Below, in pieces: positions 54,101 to 61,460 of a stretch of 64,000 bases of DNA. The stretch is from NCBI RefSeq assembly GCF_000013565.1, contig NC_007802.1:186001-250000 (forward strand), given 5' to 3'. Origin of the DNA: Jannaschia sp. CCS1. GTDB lineage: Bacteria > Pseudomonadota > Alphaproteobacteria > Rhodobacterales > Rhodobacteraceae. A program made the position numbers and the translations under genes. Every line of letters starts with the position of its first letter. Positions within the stretch are counted from its first letter, which is position 1. A model generated the notes under the pieces. That model saw only the letters and a program-made list of their open reading frames with translations. It was not told the origin of the DNA and made no database searches.

Positions 54101-54742
54101 ACCGAGAAGTTCGGCTGCCAACCCGCCGTCGGCCTCTTCCAGCAAGAGCGATAGATCGAGGTTCCGGGTCGCATTGTCGTAGGTTGCGTCGAGCACGAAT
54201 TGCCCGGCTGGGCCGTCCAGACGATCAAGCGTGATCAAAGCCTCACCCGCGCCACCGGCCAGCCGGACGCTGCCTTCTACGGATAGCGACGCAGGCAGGC
54301 CGATGATCGGCTCACCAAGCACGACCTCTTCGACCGCGATCCGCCCGATTTCGACCCGAACCGGCAGGTCAGGCAAGGAAAACGGCTGTGCTTCCGTATC
54401 GGCCAGGTCAACGCCTTCAACCGGCAGTGGAGGGCGAATGACCTCCAGCCGCGCGGCGGTCAGCTCATCGACCCGAAGCTCACCGCGCAACAGGGCAGAT
54501 CGGGTCCAGTCCAGAACCGCGTCTTCAAGCACCAGCCAAACGCCATCGGCGTCCGAGATCGTCATCCGCTCCAGCGTTGCCTCAGACGACAGCGCGCCGC
54601 GAAATCCGGTGATGGAAACCTGTCGGTCATCCCCGTCAGACAGTTGATCTTCCAGAAGGCGCGACAGCGTGGTGCCGTCGTCCTGCGCTGCTGCCGCGAT
54701 GGGACACAGGGACAGCGCAAGGATCAGCAGGAAGCGGATCAA
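51122..54742 (-). CDS. tamB: Translocation and assembly module subunit TamB
   Basis: TamB is a very long periplasmic protein anchored in the inner membrane that works with TamA in outer-membrane protein or phospholipid transfer. The 1206-residue product has an N-terminal signal anchor (MIRFLLILALSLCPIAAAAQ). It then has a long beta-helical run of repeated 'ADxxxxG..LTLTGxA' segments and a C-terminal DUF490 domain (VRFSSSPPLPEDEVLAQLLFGRSVSGLSPLQLLQLADA). It ends with the aromatic pair FEQDY. Its ATG overlaps the tamA stop (ATGA), so the two are coupled. Confidence 0.93.
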   Translation of the reverse strand: MIRFLLILALSLCPIAAAAQDDGTTLSRLLEDQLSDGDDRQVSITGFRGALSSEATLERMTISDADGVWLVLEDAVLDWTRSALLRGELRVDELTAARLEVIRPPLPVEGVDLADTEAQPFSLPDLPVRVEIGRIAVEEVVLGEPIIGLPASLSVEGSVRLAGGAGEALITLDRLDGPAGQFVLDATYDNATRNLDLSLLLEEADGGLAAELLGLPGRPDVRLAVAGSGPVSEFTTEITLATGGQDRLAGQVITSVSDAGDQLVTVDIGGDITPLLLPDYRAFFGDDVQLQAQVRQTPAGETSLEALRLASAALTLNGNVTLDARGLPMQVSLEGAITPPGADASVQLPAGGVEARLARAGLNVTFDRAEGDAYRLSLDLEQLAIDDLTVAETTLDLQGAVAITSAGVDAATAEISGQMSGLEHTDPALAQALGQRLNLGAMMSWVNGAPVILSDLSVEAGDVTLTGGASAQSGEGALNVVLDLAARAGDLTRFATLAGQPLDGSVDLAISGTAEALSGAFDLSIDGLGRNLRVADAVPDQIFAGQTELSAQVTRDTEGLRLQDLRLENAELNFTADAALSSGDTSATTRFQLQNVGLFTDILSGPVTISADVARTGTAPFDITANLTGPNAIRADINGVFDAETAGFDLDLDASAEDLNLGDAVPRPLLAGRTTISATAAREGEVLTLTDLSVSNRELNLTGNASVGPETSSADISARLANVGLFTDALSGPVSIDANATRDGDDPWQISAGLGGPGGMTAAVNGRVGLPDGSLDVTATGRAPLALANRYIAPRSIRGTLGFNLALRGQPGLGALSGTLNTTDARVSAPTIATAIENLGISGQLSGGRLSINANGNLSSGGDLSANGSINLASPGMDGQIAIGLRNARLVDPTLYEAQITTADLTISGALARGPQISGTINLGESEIRVPEASLSGSAAIPNIRYVNETREERLTRQFAGLLGRNTGGGGGSATTGLDITINAPGRIYLRGRGIDAEFGGSVRLFGTTANMIPTGQFNLVRGRLSILGTRLDFTEGSATLQGSFDPFLRLEATSRASGYVITIAVEGAASDPEVRFSSSPPLPEDEVLAQLLFGRSVSGLSPLQLLQLADAATSLAGGSTNSGFIAGLRDGLGLDDLDLSTDAEGNAAVTAGRYLSENIYTDVTINAEGDADLSLNIDLTPNITARGSVGSDGGSSIGIFFEQDY

Positions 54743-56535
54743 AACGCGTGCCCGATGCCGATATAGATATAGACGTCCTCGCCGACCCCCTCACCGCGCA
54801 CGGGCGTAGCGAGATCGACGCGGATGGGGCCAAAGGGCGTGTCGTATCGCACGCCAAGACCCGCGCCCGCATGCCAATCACCTTCGCCGCCCGTCGCATC
54901 GGTGCCAATGAACCCGGCATCGGCAAAGGCCACGAGGCCGAAGTTGGTCTCTCCGATGTCCTGGCGAAACTCGGTCGATAGACCGGCAAAGCTGCGGCCG
55001 CCGTCGTCGATGCCGTTCTGGATCGCGCCGAGCGATTGATACTCCTGCCCCCGCACGGTTCCAACGCCGCCCGAGAAAAACAGGAAATCCGGTGGAATAT
55101 CAGATAGCTCGCCCCCGAAGACGCTGCCCAATTGCCCCCGCACGGCGATGCGGCTGGCACGGGTTTCGCCAAAACCAAGATAGACGCGGCCGTCCACATA
55201 TACGCGCGAACCAGCGCCGCCCTGATCGGTGATGAACGGTGTTGCGGTGCCGTTCAGATAGAACAGCTCCCGGGCATCGAGCGGATCGTCCCTGCGATCC
55301 CATGTCATCCCAAGTGGCGTAGACAGAACGATAATCTGATCATTCCCGAAAGGCGTCTGGATGTCATAATAGTCGACTGCAAGGCCGAGTGTTCCGGTCA
55401 GGCGGCGGTCAAAACGATGCTCGACACCCACTTCCGCGCCAACATTGGTGAACGTGAATGCCGGATCGTCAAAATAGTTCAGGCCAAGTTCCAGATAAGC
55501 GGTGGTGTCGGGCGTGAACGTGGCGGGGCGCGAGTAGCGCAGCCCGACGGAGGCGTCGATCCCTTCCACATCTTCCACATTCAGCCCTTCTGAGCCGATG
55601 CCGCTGATCTCCCCCTCGATCCGAAGCCGCTCTGCCCCACCGAACAGGTTGCGGTGCAGCCAATAGGCGCTGAGAGAGGCGCCGTCATCCGTTGATACCT
55701 CCGCCCCGAAGCCAAAACGGCGCGGCTCACTTTCCACCAGCGTGGCCTCGATATTCATCACGCCGTCGGGGCCGACGTCGCCCTCTTGCAAGGCAATGGC
55801 AGAAAAGACGCCGGTGTCTTGCAAGCGTCCTTCGACCCGGTCCAGCGTGTCCGGCGAGAACGTCTCACCCTGCGGAAGACCCGCGATTGCCAGAATGCGT
55901 TCGACGCGCATCCGCTCCTGCCCACGGGGCACGAGGGTGCCGAACTGGACAATCTGCCCCGGCTCAACGCGCACGCGCACATCAAGGACGGCATCCCCAT
56001 TGCGCGCGGTAATCTGCTGATCGCTGACCTCTGCGGTGGCATAGCCGTTGTCCCGCCAGGCGCCGATGGCCGCACTGGCGGTGTCGCGCAAAAGGCCTGT
56101 GGTGACGGCACCGCCGGGGCGGAATTCACCCGGTAATTCGGTGTCAGGAGCCAGCGGCGCAATCTCTGCTGTGCCAAGCTGGAATACGGGGCCGGGTTCG
56201 ACGCGAATGGTGATCTGGTTCACGGATCGCGGGCCACCAAATGGCGGTATCCGCGCCGCTTCGCGCCCATCAACGTCAATGCGAACAACGGGGGAGAAAT
56301 GGCCCGCGTCATAGAGGGCCGCGACGAGGCGTCCGTAGTCTGCACGTGCGGCTGCGATGAGATCCTGTGCAGTGCGGACCTCTTCCGTCTCTTGCAGCAA
56401 CAGCGATGAGGCCCGCAGGCGATCTGTCAGATCTTCATCGACCCCCGGGGCCGAAAGCTGAATATCCTGCGCCTGCCCTGCGCCTGCGAGGGCACAGGCT
56501 ACAAGTGCCGATGCGATTATCTGACGTCCACCCAT
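54739..56535 (-). CDS. tamA: Outer-membrane assembly protein TamA (Omp85/BamA family)
   Basis: The 598-residue protein has a signal peptide (MGGRQIIASALVACALAGAGQAQ). Several POTRA domains follow, up to about residue 260. A C-terminal beta-barrel contains VRGQEYQSLGAIQNGIDDGGRS, whose VRGxE motif corresponds to the VRGY/F loop-6 motif of Omp85 proteins. The barrel ends in GIGHAF, the usual terminal phenylalanine of outer-membrane proteins. It is upstream of tamB and divergent from the NDUFA9-like gene. Confidence 0.92.
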   Translation of the reverse strand: MGGRQIIASALVACALAGAGQAQDIQLSAPGVDEDLTDRLRASSLLLQETEEVRTAQDLIAAARADYGRLVAALYDAGHFSPVVRIDVDGREAARIPPFGGPRSVNQITIRVEPGPVFQLGTAEIAPLAPDTELPGEFRPGGAVTTGLLRDTASAAIGAWRDNGYATAEVSDQQITARNGDAVLDVRVRVEPGQIVQFGTLVPRGQERMRVERILAIAGLPQGETFSPDTLDRVEGRLQDTGVFSAIALQEGDVGPDGVMNIEATLVESEPRRFGFGAEVSTDDGASLSAYWLHRNLFGGAERLRIEGEISGIGSEGLNVEDVEGIDASVGLRYSRPATFTPDTTAYLELGLNYFDDPAFTFTNVGAEVGVEHRFDRRLTGTLGLAVDYYDIQTPFGNDQIIVLSTPLGMTWDRRDDPLDARELFYLNGTATPFITDQGGAGSRVYVDGRVYLGFGETRASRIAVRGQLGSVFGGELSDIPPDFLFFSGGVGTVRGQEYQSLGAIQNGIDDGGRSFAGLSTEFRQDIGETNFGLVAFADAGFIGTDATGGEGDWHAGAGLGVRYDTPFGPIRVDLATPVRGEGVGEDVYIYIGIGHAF

Positions 56536-56685
56536 AAGAATCTCGTAAACCCGTTCGAATCATAACGCCAGCGATATACCTTTGGTTCCCCGCCCGGCGG
56601 CGGAAAGTTGAGACCTTTTGCGCCTTGCCGCACATCGGGCGGCCACGTATCACCACAACCGACACGCGAATTAAGGAGCCTTACC

Positions 56686-57669
56686 ATGGCCAAGCTCGTC
56701 ACCATCTTCGGCGGATCCGGTTTTGTCGGTCGTTATATCGCCCGTCGCATGGCCAAGGATGGCTGGCGGGTCCGGGTCGCTGTGCGTCGCCCGAACGAGG
56801 CGTTGTTCGTGAAGCCCTATGGTGTCGTCGGCCAAGTCGAGCCCATTCTTGCCAACATCCGCGACGATGACAGCGTGCGCGCCGCGATCCGTGCCTCGGA
56901 CGCGGTGGTCAATTGCGTGGGCACGTTTGACGTGGCGGGCAAGAACAATTTCCAGGCGGTGCAGAATGAGGGGGCGGCCCGTATTGCGCGTATTGCGGCG
57001 GAAGAGGGAGTTGGCCGGTTCGTCCACATGTCCGCCATCGGCGCGGATGTGGAGGGGCGCAGCCTGTACGCAAAGTCCAAAGGCCAGGGTGAAGCCGCTG
57101 TTTTGGACGCCTTCCCGACCGCGATGATCCTGCGCCCATCGGTTATTTTCGGGCCGGAGGACAACTTCTTCAACCGGTTCGCCGGTATGACGCGCCTGTC
57201 CCCGGTTCTTCCCGTCGCCGGTGCGGACACCCGCTTTCAGCCCGTCTATGTGGATGATGTGGCCCAGGCTGCGCAGCTTGGCGTGAAGGGGGAAGCTCAC
57301 GGGATATACGAGCTTGGCGGTCCGGATGCCGAGACGTTCCGACAGCTGATGCAGCGGATGTTGGGTGTGATCCGTCGTCGCCGTTTGATCGTGAACATCC
57401 CGTTTGTCGTGGCCAACATCATGGGGTTCAGCTTTGATCTGCTGTCGAAGCTGACCGGAGGGTTGTTTCACAACGGCATCCTGACGCGGGACCAGGTGCG
57501 CAGCTTGCGGTCTGATAACGTGGTGTCGGACGACGCCCAGACCCTCGCAGATCTGGGTATCCAGGCGACCGCGATGGAGGCCGTGTTGGAGGATTACCTC
57601 TGGCCCTACCGTCCCTCGGGCCAGTTTTCCAACATCAAGGAAAGCGCGAAAAACCTGCGCGAAAGCTGA
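56686..57669 (+). CDS. NDUFA9-like atypical short-chain dehydrogenase/reductase
   Basis: The 327-residue protein starts [22 protein letters not shown] with a Rossmann glycine motif (GGSGFVG). The family region [21 protein letters not shown] and [12 protein letters not shown] follow. This matches the NAD(P)H-binding family related to the complex I accessory subunit NDUFA9, widespread in alphaproteobacteria. Whether it associates with complex I in bacteria is not clear. The in-frame extension to 56608 is rejected because AAGGAG precedes the chosen ATG. It lies 3 bases from the convergent uppP stop. Confidence 0.85.
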   Translation: MAKLVTIFGGSGFVGRYIARRMAKDGWRVRVAVRRPNEALFVKPYGVVGQVEPILANIRDDDSVRAAIRASDAVVNCVGTFDVAGKNNFQAVQNEGAARIARIAAEEGVGRFVHMSAIGADVEGRSLYAKSKGQGEAAVLDAFPTAMILRPSVIFGPEDNFFNRFAGMTRLSPVLPVAGADTRFQPVYVDDVAQAAQLGVKGEAHGIYELGGPDAETFRQLMQRMLGVIRRRRLIVNIPFVVANIMGFSFDLLSKLTGGLFHNGILTRDQVRSLRSDNVVSDDAQTLADLGIQATAMEAVLEDYLWPYRPSGQFSNIKESAKNLRES

Positions 57670-57672
57670 GGG

Positions 57673-58476
57673 TTACGCGTAGGCGATGACCAGCAGGATC
57701 ACACCCAGGATCACGCGGTAGATCACGTAGGGTGTGAAGCTGACGCTCTTGAGCAGCCTGAACATCAGCGTCAGCGCGGCAAGGGCTGCAAGGAAGGACA
57801 AGGCGGCTGCGATGGCGCCGTCCCGCGCCGTTTGCGCGTCTGCCGTGGCGATCACTTCCGCGCCCGCAAAGACACCCGTGGCAATGATTGTCGGGATCGA
57901 CATCAGCATGGCCACACGCGCCGCACTTTCGCGGTCATAGCCCAGGAACCGGGCCGCTGTGATGGTGATGCCGGAGCGGGATGTCCCCGGGATCAAGGCG
58001 ACAGCCTGCCACAGGCCCATTGTGACCGCGTCCCGTAAGCTCCAGTCGTCGCTCTGTTTTTCGGTGCCCCCGCGTTGATCTGCCCAATACAGGACCAGGC
58101 CGAAGATCAGCATCGTCCAACCGATCACGGCGATGGATCGCAGGCTGTCGTAGATGCCGGTGACCTCAAGAAACAGGCCAAAGATGATGACCGGGATCGT
58201 CGCGATGATCAGCAGGAAGGCGAGCTTTGCACCCGGCGTGTCGATGCGCCCGGTCAGAAGGCGCGGTGTGCCCGCGATGGCCGCTTTCACGTCCCGCCAG
58301 AAATAGAGGATGACGGCCCCCAAAGTGCCCACATGGACAGCGACATCAATGGCCTGCCCCTGATCCTCTATCCCCAAGAGATTCGGCAGCAGAATGAGGT
58401 GGCCAGAGGAGGAAATCGGCAAAAATTCGGTGATGCCTTGGACGAGGGCAAGCAGGAACAGAGTAAAAAGGCTCAT
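57673..58476 (-). CDS. uppP: Undecaprenyl-diphosphate phosphatase (UppP/BacA)
   Basis: UppP regenerates the undecaprenyl phosphate carrier for peptidoglycan and surface glycans, and gives bacitracin resistance. The 267-residue integral membrane protein has about eight hydrophobic segments. The family motifs are QGITEFLPISSSGHL (E17, then the SSSGHL serines) and LIPGTSRSGITI with the catalytic arginine. It converges with the NDUFA9-like gene and diverges from gltD across a 204-base gap that holds a short hairpin at 58610-58624. Confidence 0.95.
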   Translation of the reverse strand: MSLFTLFLLALVQGITEFLPISSSGHLILLPNLLGIEDQGQAIDVAVHVGTLGAVILYFWRDVKAAIAGTPRLLTGRIDTPGAKLAFLLIIATIPVIIFGLFLEVTGIYDSLRSIAVIGWTMLIFGLVLYWADQRGGTEKQSDDWSLRDAVTMGLWQAVALIPGTSRSGITITAARFLGYDRESAARVAMLMSIPTIIATGVFAGAEVIATADAQTARDGAIAAALSFLAALAALTLMFRLLKSVSFTPYVIYRVILGVILLVIAYA

Positions 58477-58680
58477 GACGCGCGTCTCGGTAGGTCGTTT
58501 AAGATATTGCAGTAAAACAACTTAATTTCCTATAGGTAACTTATACTGCCATATTTATGATCTCTGGATCGTGCTTAGAAATCGCAGATCGCTTAATACC
58601 TCAAAATAGGACAGTAATTCTGTCTTTTTATCCCCGGAAACCCCCGGTATATGGGCAGCTCACTCGGCGGAGGAAGCGTG

Positions 58681-60117
58681 ATGGCGAAGCAACCCATGTT
58701 GAAGTTTGTAACCGTTGGCAAGGAAATGCCTCAAAAGCGGGAAGCGGACCAGCGGAAAGAGGATTTCGCCGAGATCTACGGCGAGTATGTGACCGCCAAG
58801 GCAGAGGAGCAGGCCGGGCGTTGCAGCCAGTGTGGAGTGCCCTATTGTCAATCTCACTGCCCGCTGCATAACAATATACCCGATTGGTTAAAATTAACTG
58901 CAGAAGGGCGGCTGCGCGAGGCCTATGACCTCAGCCAAGCCACCAACACCTTCCCTGAGATCTGTGGCCGCATCTGCCCGCAGGACCGTTTGTGCGAGGG
59001 AAATTGCGTGATCGAGCAGTCGGGCCATGGCACTGTTACCATCGGCTCGGTCGAGAAATATATCACCGATACCGCCTGGGATAACGGGTGGGTCATGCCC
59101 ATTGCGCCGCATACAGAACGCCCTGAATCCGTTGGGATAATCGGTGCCGGCCCCGGTGGCTTGGCCGCCGCAGATATGCTGCGGCGCGCGGGTCTCCAGG
59201 TCACTGTTTACGATCGCTATGATCGCGCGGGTGGGCTGATGGTCTATGGCATTCCTGGCTTCAAGCTGGAGAAAGACGTTGTGATGCGGCGCAACAAACA
59301 GCTGGAAGATGGTGGCGTGGAGTTCGTGTTGAACTGCAATGTCGGCGAGGACATTTCGTTAACCGACATCCGCGAAAAGCACGATTTCGTCGTGATTGCC
59401 ACGGGTGTCTACAAGTCGCGTGAGCTGGACGGCCCCGGATCGGGCAGCGACGGGATTATCCGCGCGATTGATTATCTAACCGCCTCTAATCGCAAGTCTT
59501 TTGGCGATGACGTGCCGGAATTTGACAGCGGCGAGTTGGACGCCAAGGGAAAGCGGATTGTGGTTATTGGTGGCGGCGACACGGCGATGGACTGTGTCCG
59601 CACGGCGACGCGGCAGGGGGCGACCTCGGTCAAATGCCTCTACCGTCGCGACGAGGTCAATATGCCCGGCTCCATGCGTGAAGTGCAGAACGCCAAGGAA
59701 GAAGGTGTTGAATTCGTTTGGCTTTCCGCACCCAAGGGGTTCAGCGACGCCAAGGGTGCCGTTGATGGTGTCATGGTCCAGAAAATGCGCCTCGGCGCGC
59801 CCGACGCAACGGGGCGTCAAAGCCCGGAAGTCATTGAAAACGCAGATTATGTTGAGGGCGCGGACATGGTGATCAAGGCGCTGGGCTTCTCCCCCGAGGA
59901 TTTGCCGATGCTGTGGGACACGCCCGAGTTGGAGATCACGCGCTGGGGCACTGTGAAGGCCAACCGCACCCATGAAACCGCCCTGCCCAATGTTTTCGCG
60001 GTGGGTGATATCGTGCGGGGTGCCAGCCTGGTCGTCTGGGCGATCCGTGATGGCCGTGAGGCAGCCGAGGCGATCCTTGAGCGGGTTTACGCAACCGGTA
60101 CGGTGGCCGCGGAGTGA
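58681..60117 (+). CDS. gltD: Glutamate synthase (NADPH) small subunit
   Basis: GltD feeds electrons from NADPH through FAD to GltB. The 478-residue protein has two N-terminal cysteine clusters for [4Fe-4S] (CSQCGVPYCQSHCPLHNNIP and CGRICPQDRLCEGNC). It has an FAD-binding GAGPGGLAAADML and a NADPH-binding GGGDTAMDCVRTA. The C-terminal NVFAVGDIVRGASLVVWAIRDGREAA closes the FAD site. A 10-residue in-frame extension to 58651 is ignored. The partner gltB lies 1.3 kb downstream with two genes in between. A 40-base repeat follows its stop. Confidence 0.95.
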   Translation: MAKQPMLKFVTVGKEMPQKREADQRKEDFAEIYGEYVTAKAEEQAGRCSQCGVPYCQSHCPLHNNIPDWLKLTAEGRLREAYDLSQATNTFPEICGRICPQDRLCEGNCVIEQSGHGTVTIGSVEKYITDTAWDNGWVMPIAPHTERPESVGIIGAGPGGLAAADMLRRAGLQVTVYDRYDRAGGLMVYGIPGFKLEKDVVMRRNKQLEDGGVEFVLNCNVGEDISLTDIREKHDFVVIATGVYKSRELDGPGSGSDGIIRAIDYLTASNRKSFGDDVPEFDSGELDAKGKRIVVIGGGDTAMDCVRTATRQGATSVKCLYRRDEVNMPGSMREVQNAKEEGVEFVWLSAPKGFSDAKGAVDGVMVQKMRLGAPDATGRQSPEVIENADYVEGADMVIKALGFSPEDLPMLWDTPELEITRWGTVKANRTHETALPNVFAVGDIVRGASLVVWAIRDGREAAEAILERVYATGTVAAE

Positions 60118-60166
60118 GTGTCGGTTAACGCGAGATCTGAACCCGCTTGGCCCGACCGGCCTTTGC

Positions 60167-60206
60167 AAGAACCTGTAATTATCCTGTAGTTTTTCTGTAA
60201 CTACAC
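60167..60206. repeat. 40-base dispersed repeat, copy B
   Basis: It is 36/40 identical to 18989-19028. It contains the 11-base units CCTGTAATTAT, CCTGTAGTTTT and TCTGTAACTAC. It lies 50 bases after gltD and 65 bases before the next gene, so it could act as a control region for the latter. Confidence 0.7.
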
Positions 60207-60270
60207 CCGTCTCTCAGGGCCCGATCTTCATGAGAGGCCCAAAACGTTAAATGGCAGGAAAGCTGACCTG

Positions 60271-61005
60271 ATGTGTGTCATTCGTAAACAACTCGTAACG
60301 GCCGTTCTGGGGAGTGCTATTTTGTGCAACACCCCGGTTTCCGTGCTTGCGCAGAATGTTAACGTTTTCCCAGTGCCGGATGGGTGTACCGCGTTTTTGA
60401 CGGTTCAGTCCCGGTCCTGCACGGTGTCCCACCTCTGGCGATGCGATGCGGACCCGGCTGGCACCCATTGGCGCGTTGCGCTGGATCAGGAGGGCGCGTT
60501 CTACCTCAGCTACACCGATAGCGAGTACCGGTGGCTGCGGTCGTTCAACCTGCGCAACGGCGCAACCAATACCTTGATGGAGCCTGAAGACGACCCCGCA
60601 TCCCTGTCTGAACTGCTGGAGACCGGGCGCGACACGATGGTCTTCTCCATCCGAGATGTTCGGCCCGAGGGCGCGTTTCGCCGCGACTATACCGGGTATG
60701 ATAGCTTGACCGGAGCCTCCGTCACGGTGGATGGCGAGGAGCTGCTGGTCACCGACTTCGCCTATCAATGGCAAACGGAAGCGGGCCCCCGCGTCACCGA
60801 AGGCAGCCAGTTCGTAAGCCGCCGCCTGGGCGTCTTTTTCAGCGGGTTAGAGACGGTCACGACCCCATCGGGCGAAACGCTGGAATTCAACGGCAGCCCG
60901 ATGGAATTCGCGGAGCCCGGAGAACCCGGCTTCCTGACGACACAGCCACAATACGATTGCGGCGACATGATGAGCGGATTGCCAATCATGGAGGACGCGG
61001 GATGA
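60271..61005 (+). CDS. Secreted hypothetical protein
   Basis: The 244-residue protein has an N-terminal signal peptide (MCVIRKQLVTAVLGSAILCNTPVSVLAQ, likely cleavage after LAQ). The mature part has four cysteines that could form disulfides (DGCTAF, RSCTV, WRCDAD, YDCGD). It is rich in short strands. No family recognised. It lies between gltD and a GFA-type gene, with its stop overlapping the latter's ATG. It is preceded by a 40-base repeat and a 154-base spacer, so a separate promoter is likely. A periplasmic location is expected. Confidence 0.68.
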   Translation: MCVIRKQLVTAVLGSAILCNTPVSVLAQNVNVFPVPDGCTAFLTVQSRSCTVSHLWRCDADPAGTHWRVALDQEGAFYLSYTDSEYRWLRSFNLRNGATNTLMEPEDDPASLSELLETGRDTMVFSIRDVRPEGAFRRDYTGYDSLTGASVTVDGEELLVTDFAYQWQTEAGPRVTEGSQFVSRRLGVFFSGLETVTTPSGETLEFNGSPMEFAEPGEPGFLTTQPQYDCGDMMSGLPIMEDAG

Positions 61006-61460
61006 GCATCGCGGACCCGTATCGGACCAGCGGCGTGCTGCATGGGCAATGTCTGTGCAAAGCTGTGCAGATCACCGTGGATGGGGACTATATTGCCGCC
61101 ATCGGCATCTGCCATTGCCTGATGTGTCAGCGCAGCAATGGCGTTGTGTTCGGCGCGTTTGAAGCCGCGCCAGGTACTGTGACGGCGACCGGCCCGGTGC
61201 AGACCTATGCATCGTCCAGCTTTGCGGAGCGGACGTTTTGCGGCACCTGCGGCAGTGCGCTTTGGCTGCGCGACACGGGGCCGGAGCCTGCGGGATATGA
61301 GTTGATGCCGGGGCTGTTCCCGGACGCCCATGACTTCCCGCTGATATCCGAAATTTACCACGACAAAGCGCCCGCCTATCTGCCGTTCAGCGGCGATCAC
61401 AGGCGCGGGACGCAAGCGCAATACGAATCCAAGAACGCCCATATCGAGGGAGATATCTGA
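61002..61460 (+). CDS. GFA/CENP-V family zinc-binding protein
   Basis: The 152-residue protein has the GFA fold pattern: an N-terminal GQCLCKAVQ, the zinc cysteines ICHCLMCQRSNG and FCGTCGSALWL. Members were linked to glutathione-dependent formaldehyde activation, but that role is doubtful for most of them, so no reaction is claimed. The ATG overlaps the previous stop (ATGA) and its own stop TGA overlaps the gltB ATG. It is therefore translated with the secreted protein and gltB. Confidence 0.83.
   Translation: MSIADPYRTSGVLHGQCLCKAVQITVDGDYIAAIGICHCLMCQRSNGVVFGAFEAAPGTVTATGPVQTYASSSFAERTFCGTCGSALWLRDTGPEPAGYELMPGLFPDAHDFPLISEIYHDKAPAYLPFSGDHRRGTQAQYESKNAHIEGDI

Noticed and set aside
58610-58624. 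Terminator upstream of gltD
   Set aside because: GACAG-TAATT-CTGTC followed by four T is a weak 5-base stem and may be chance. It would terminate transcription entering gltD, for which there is no other evidence.
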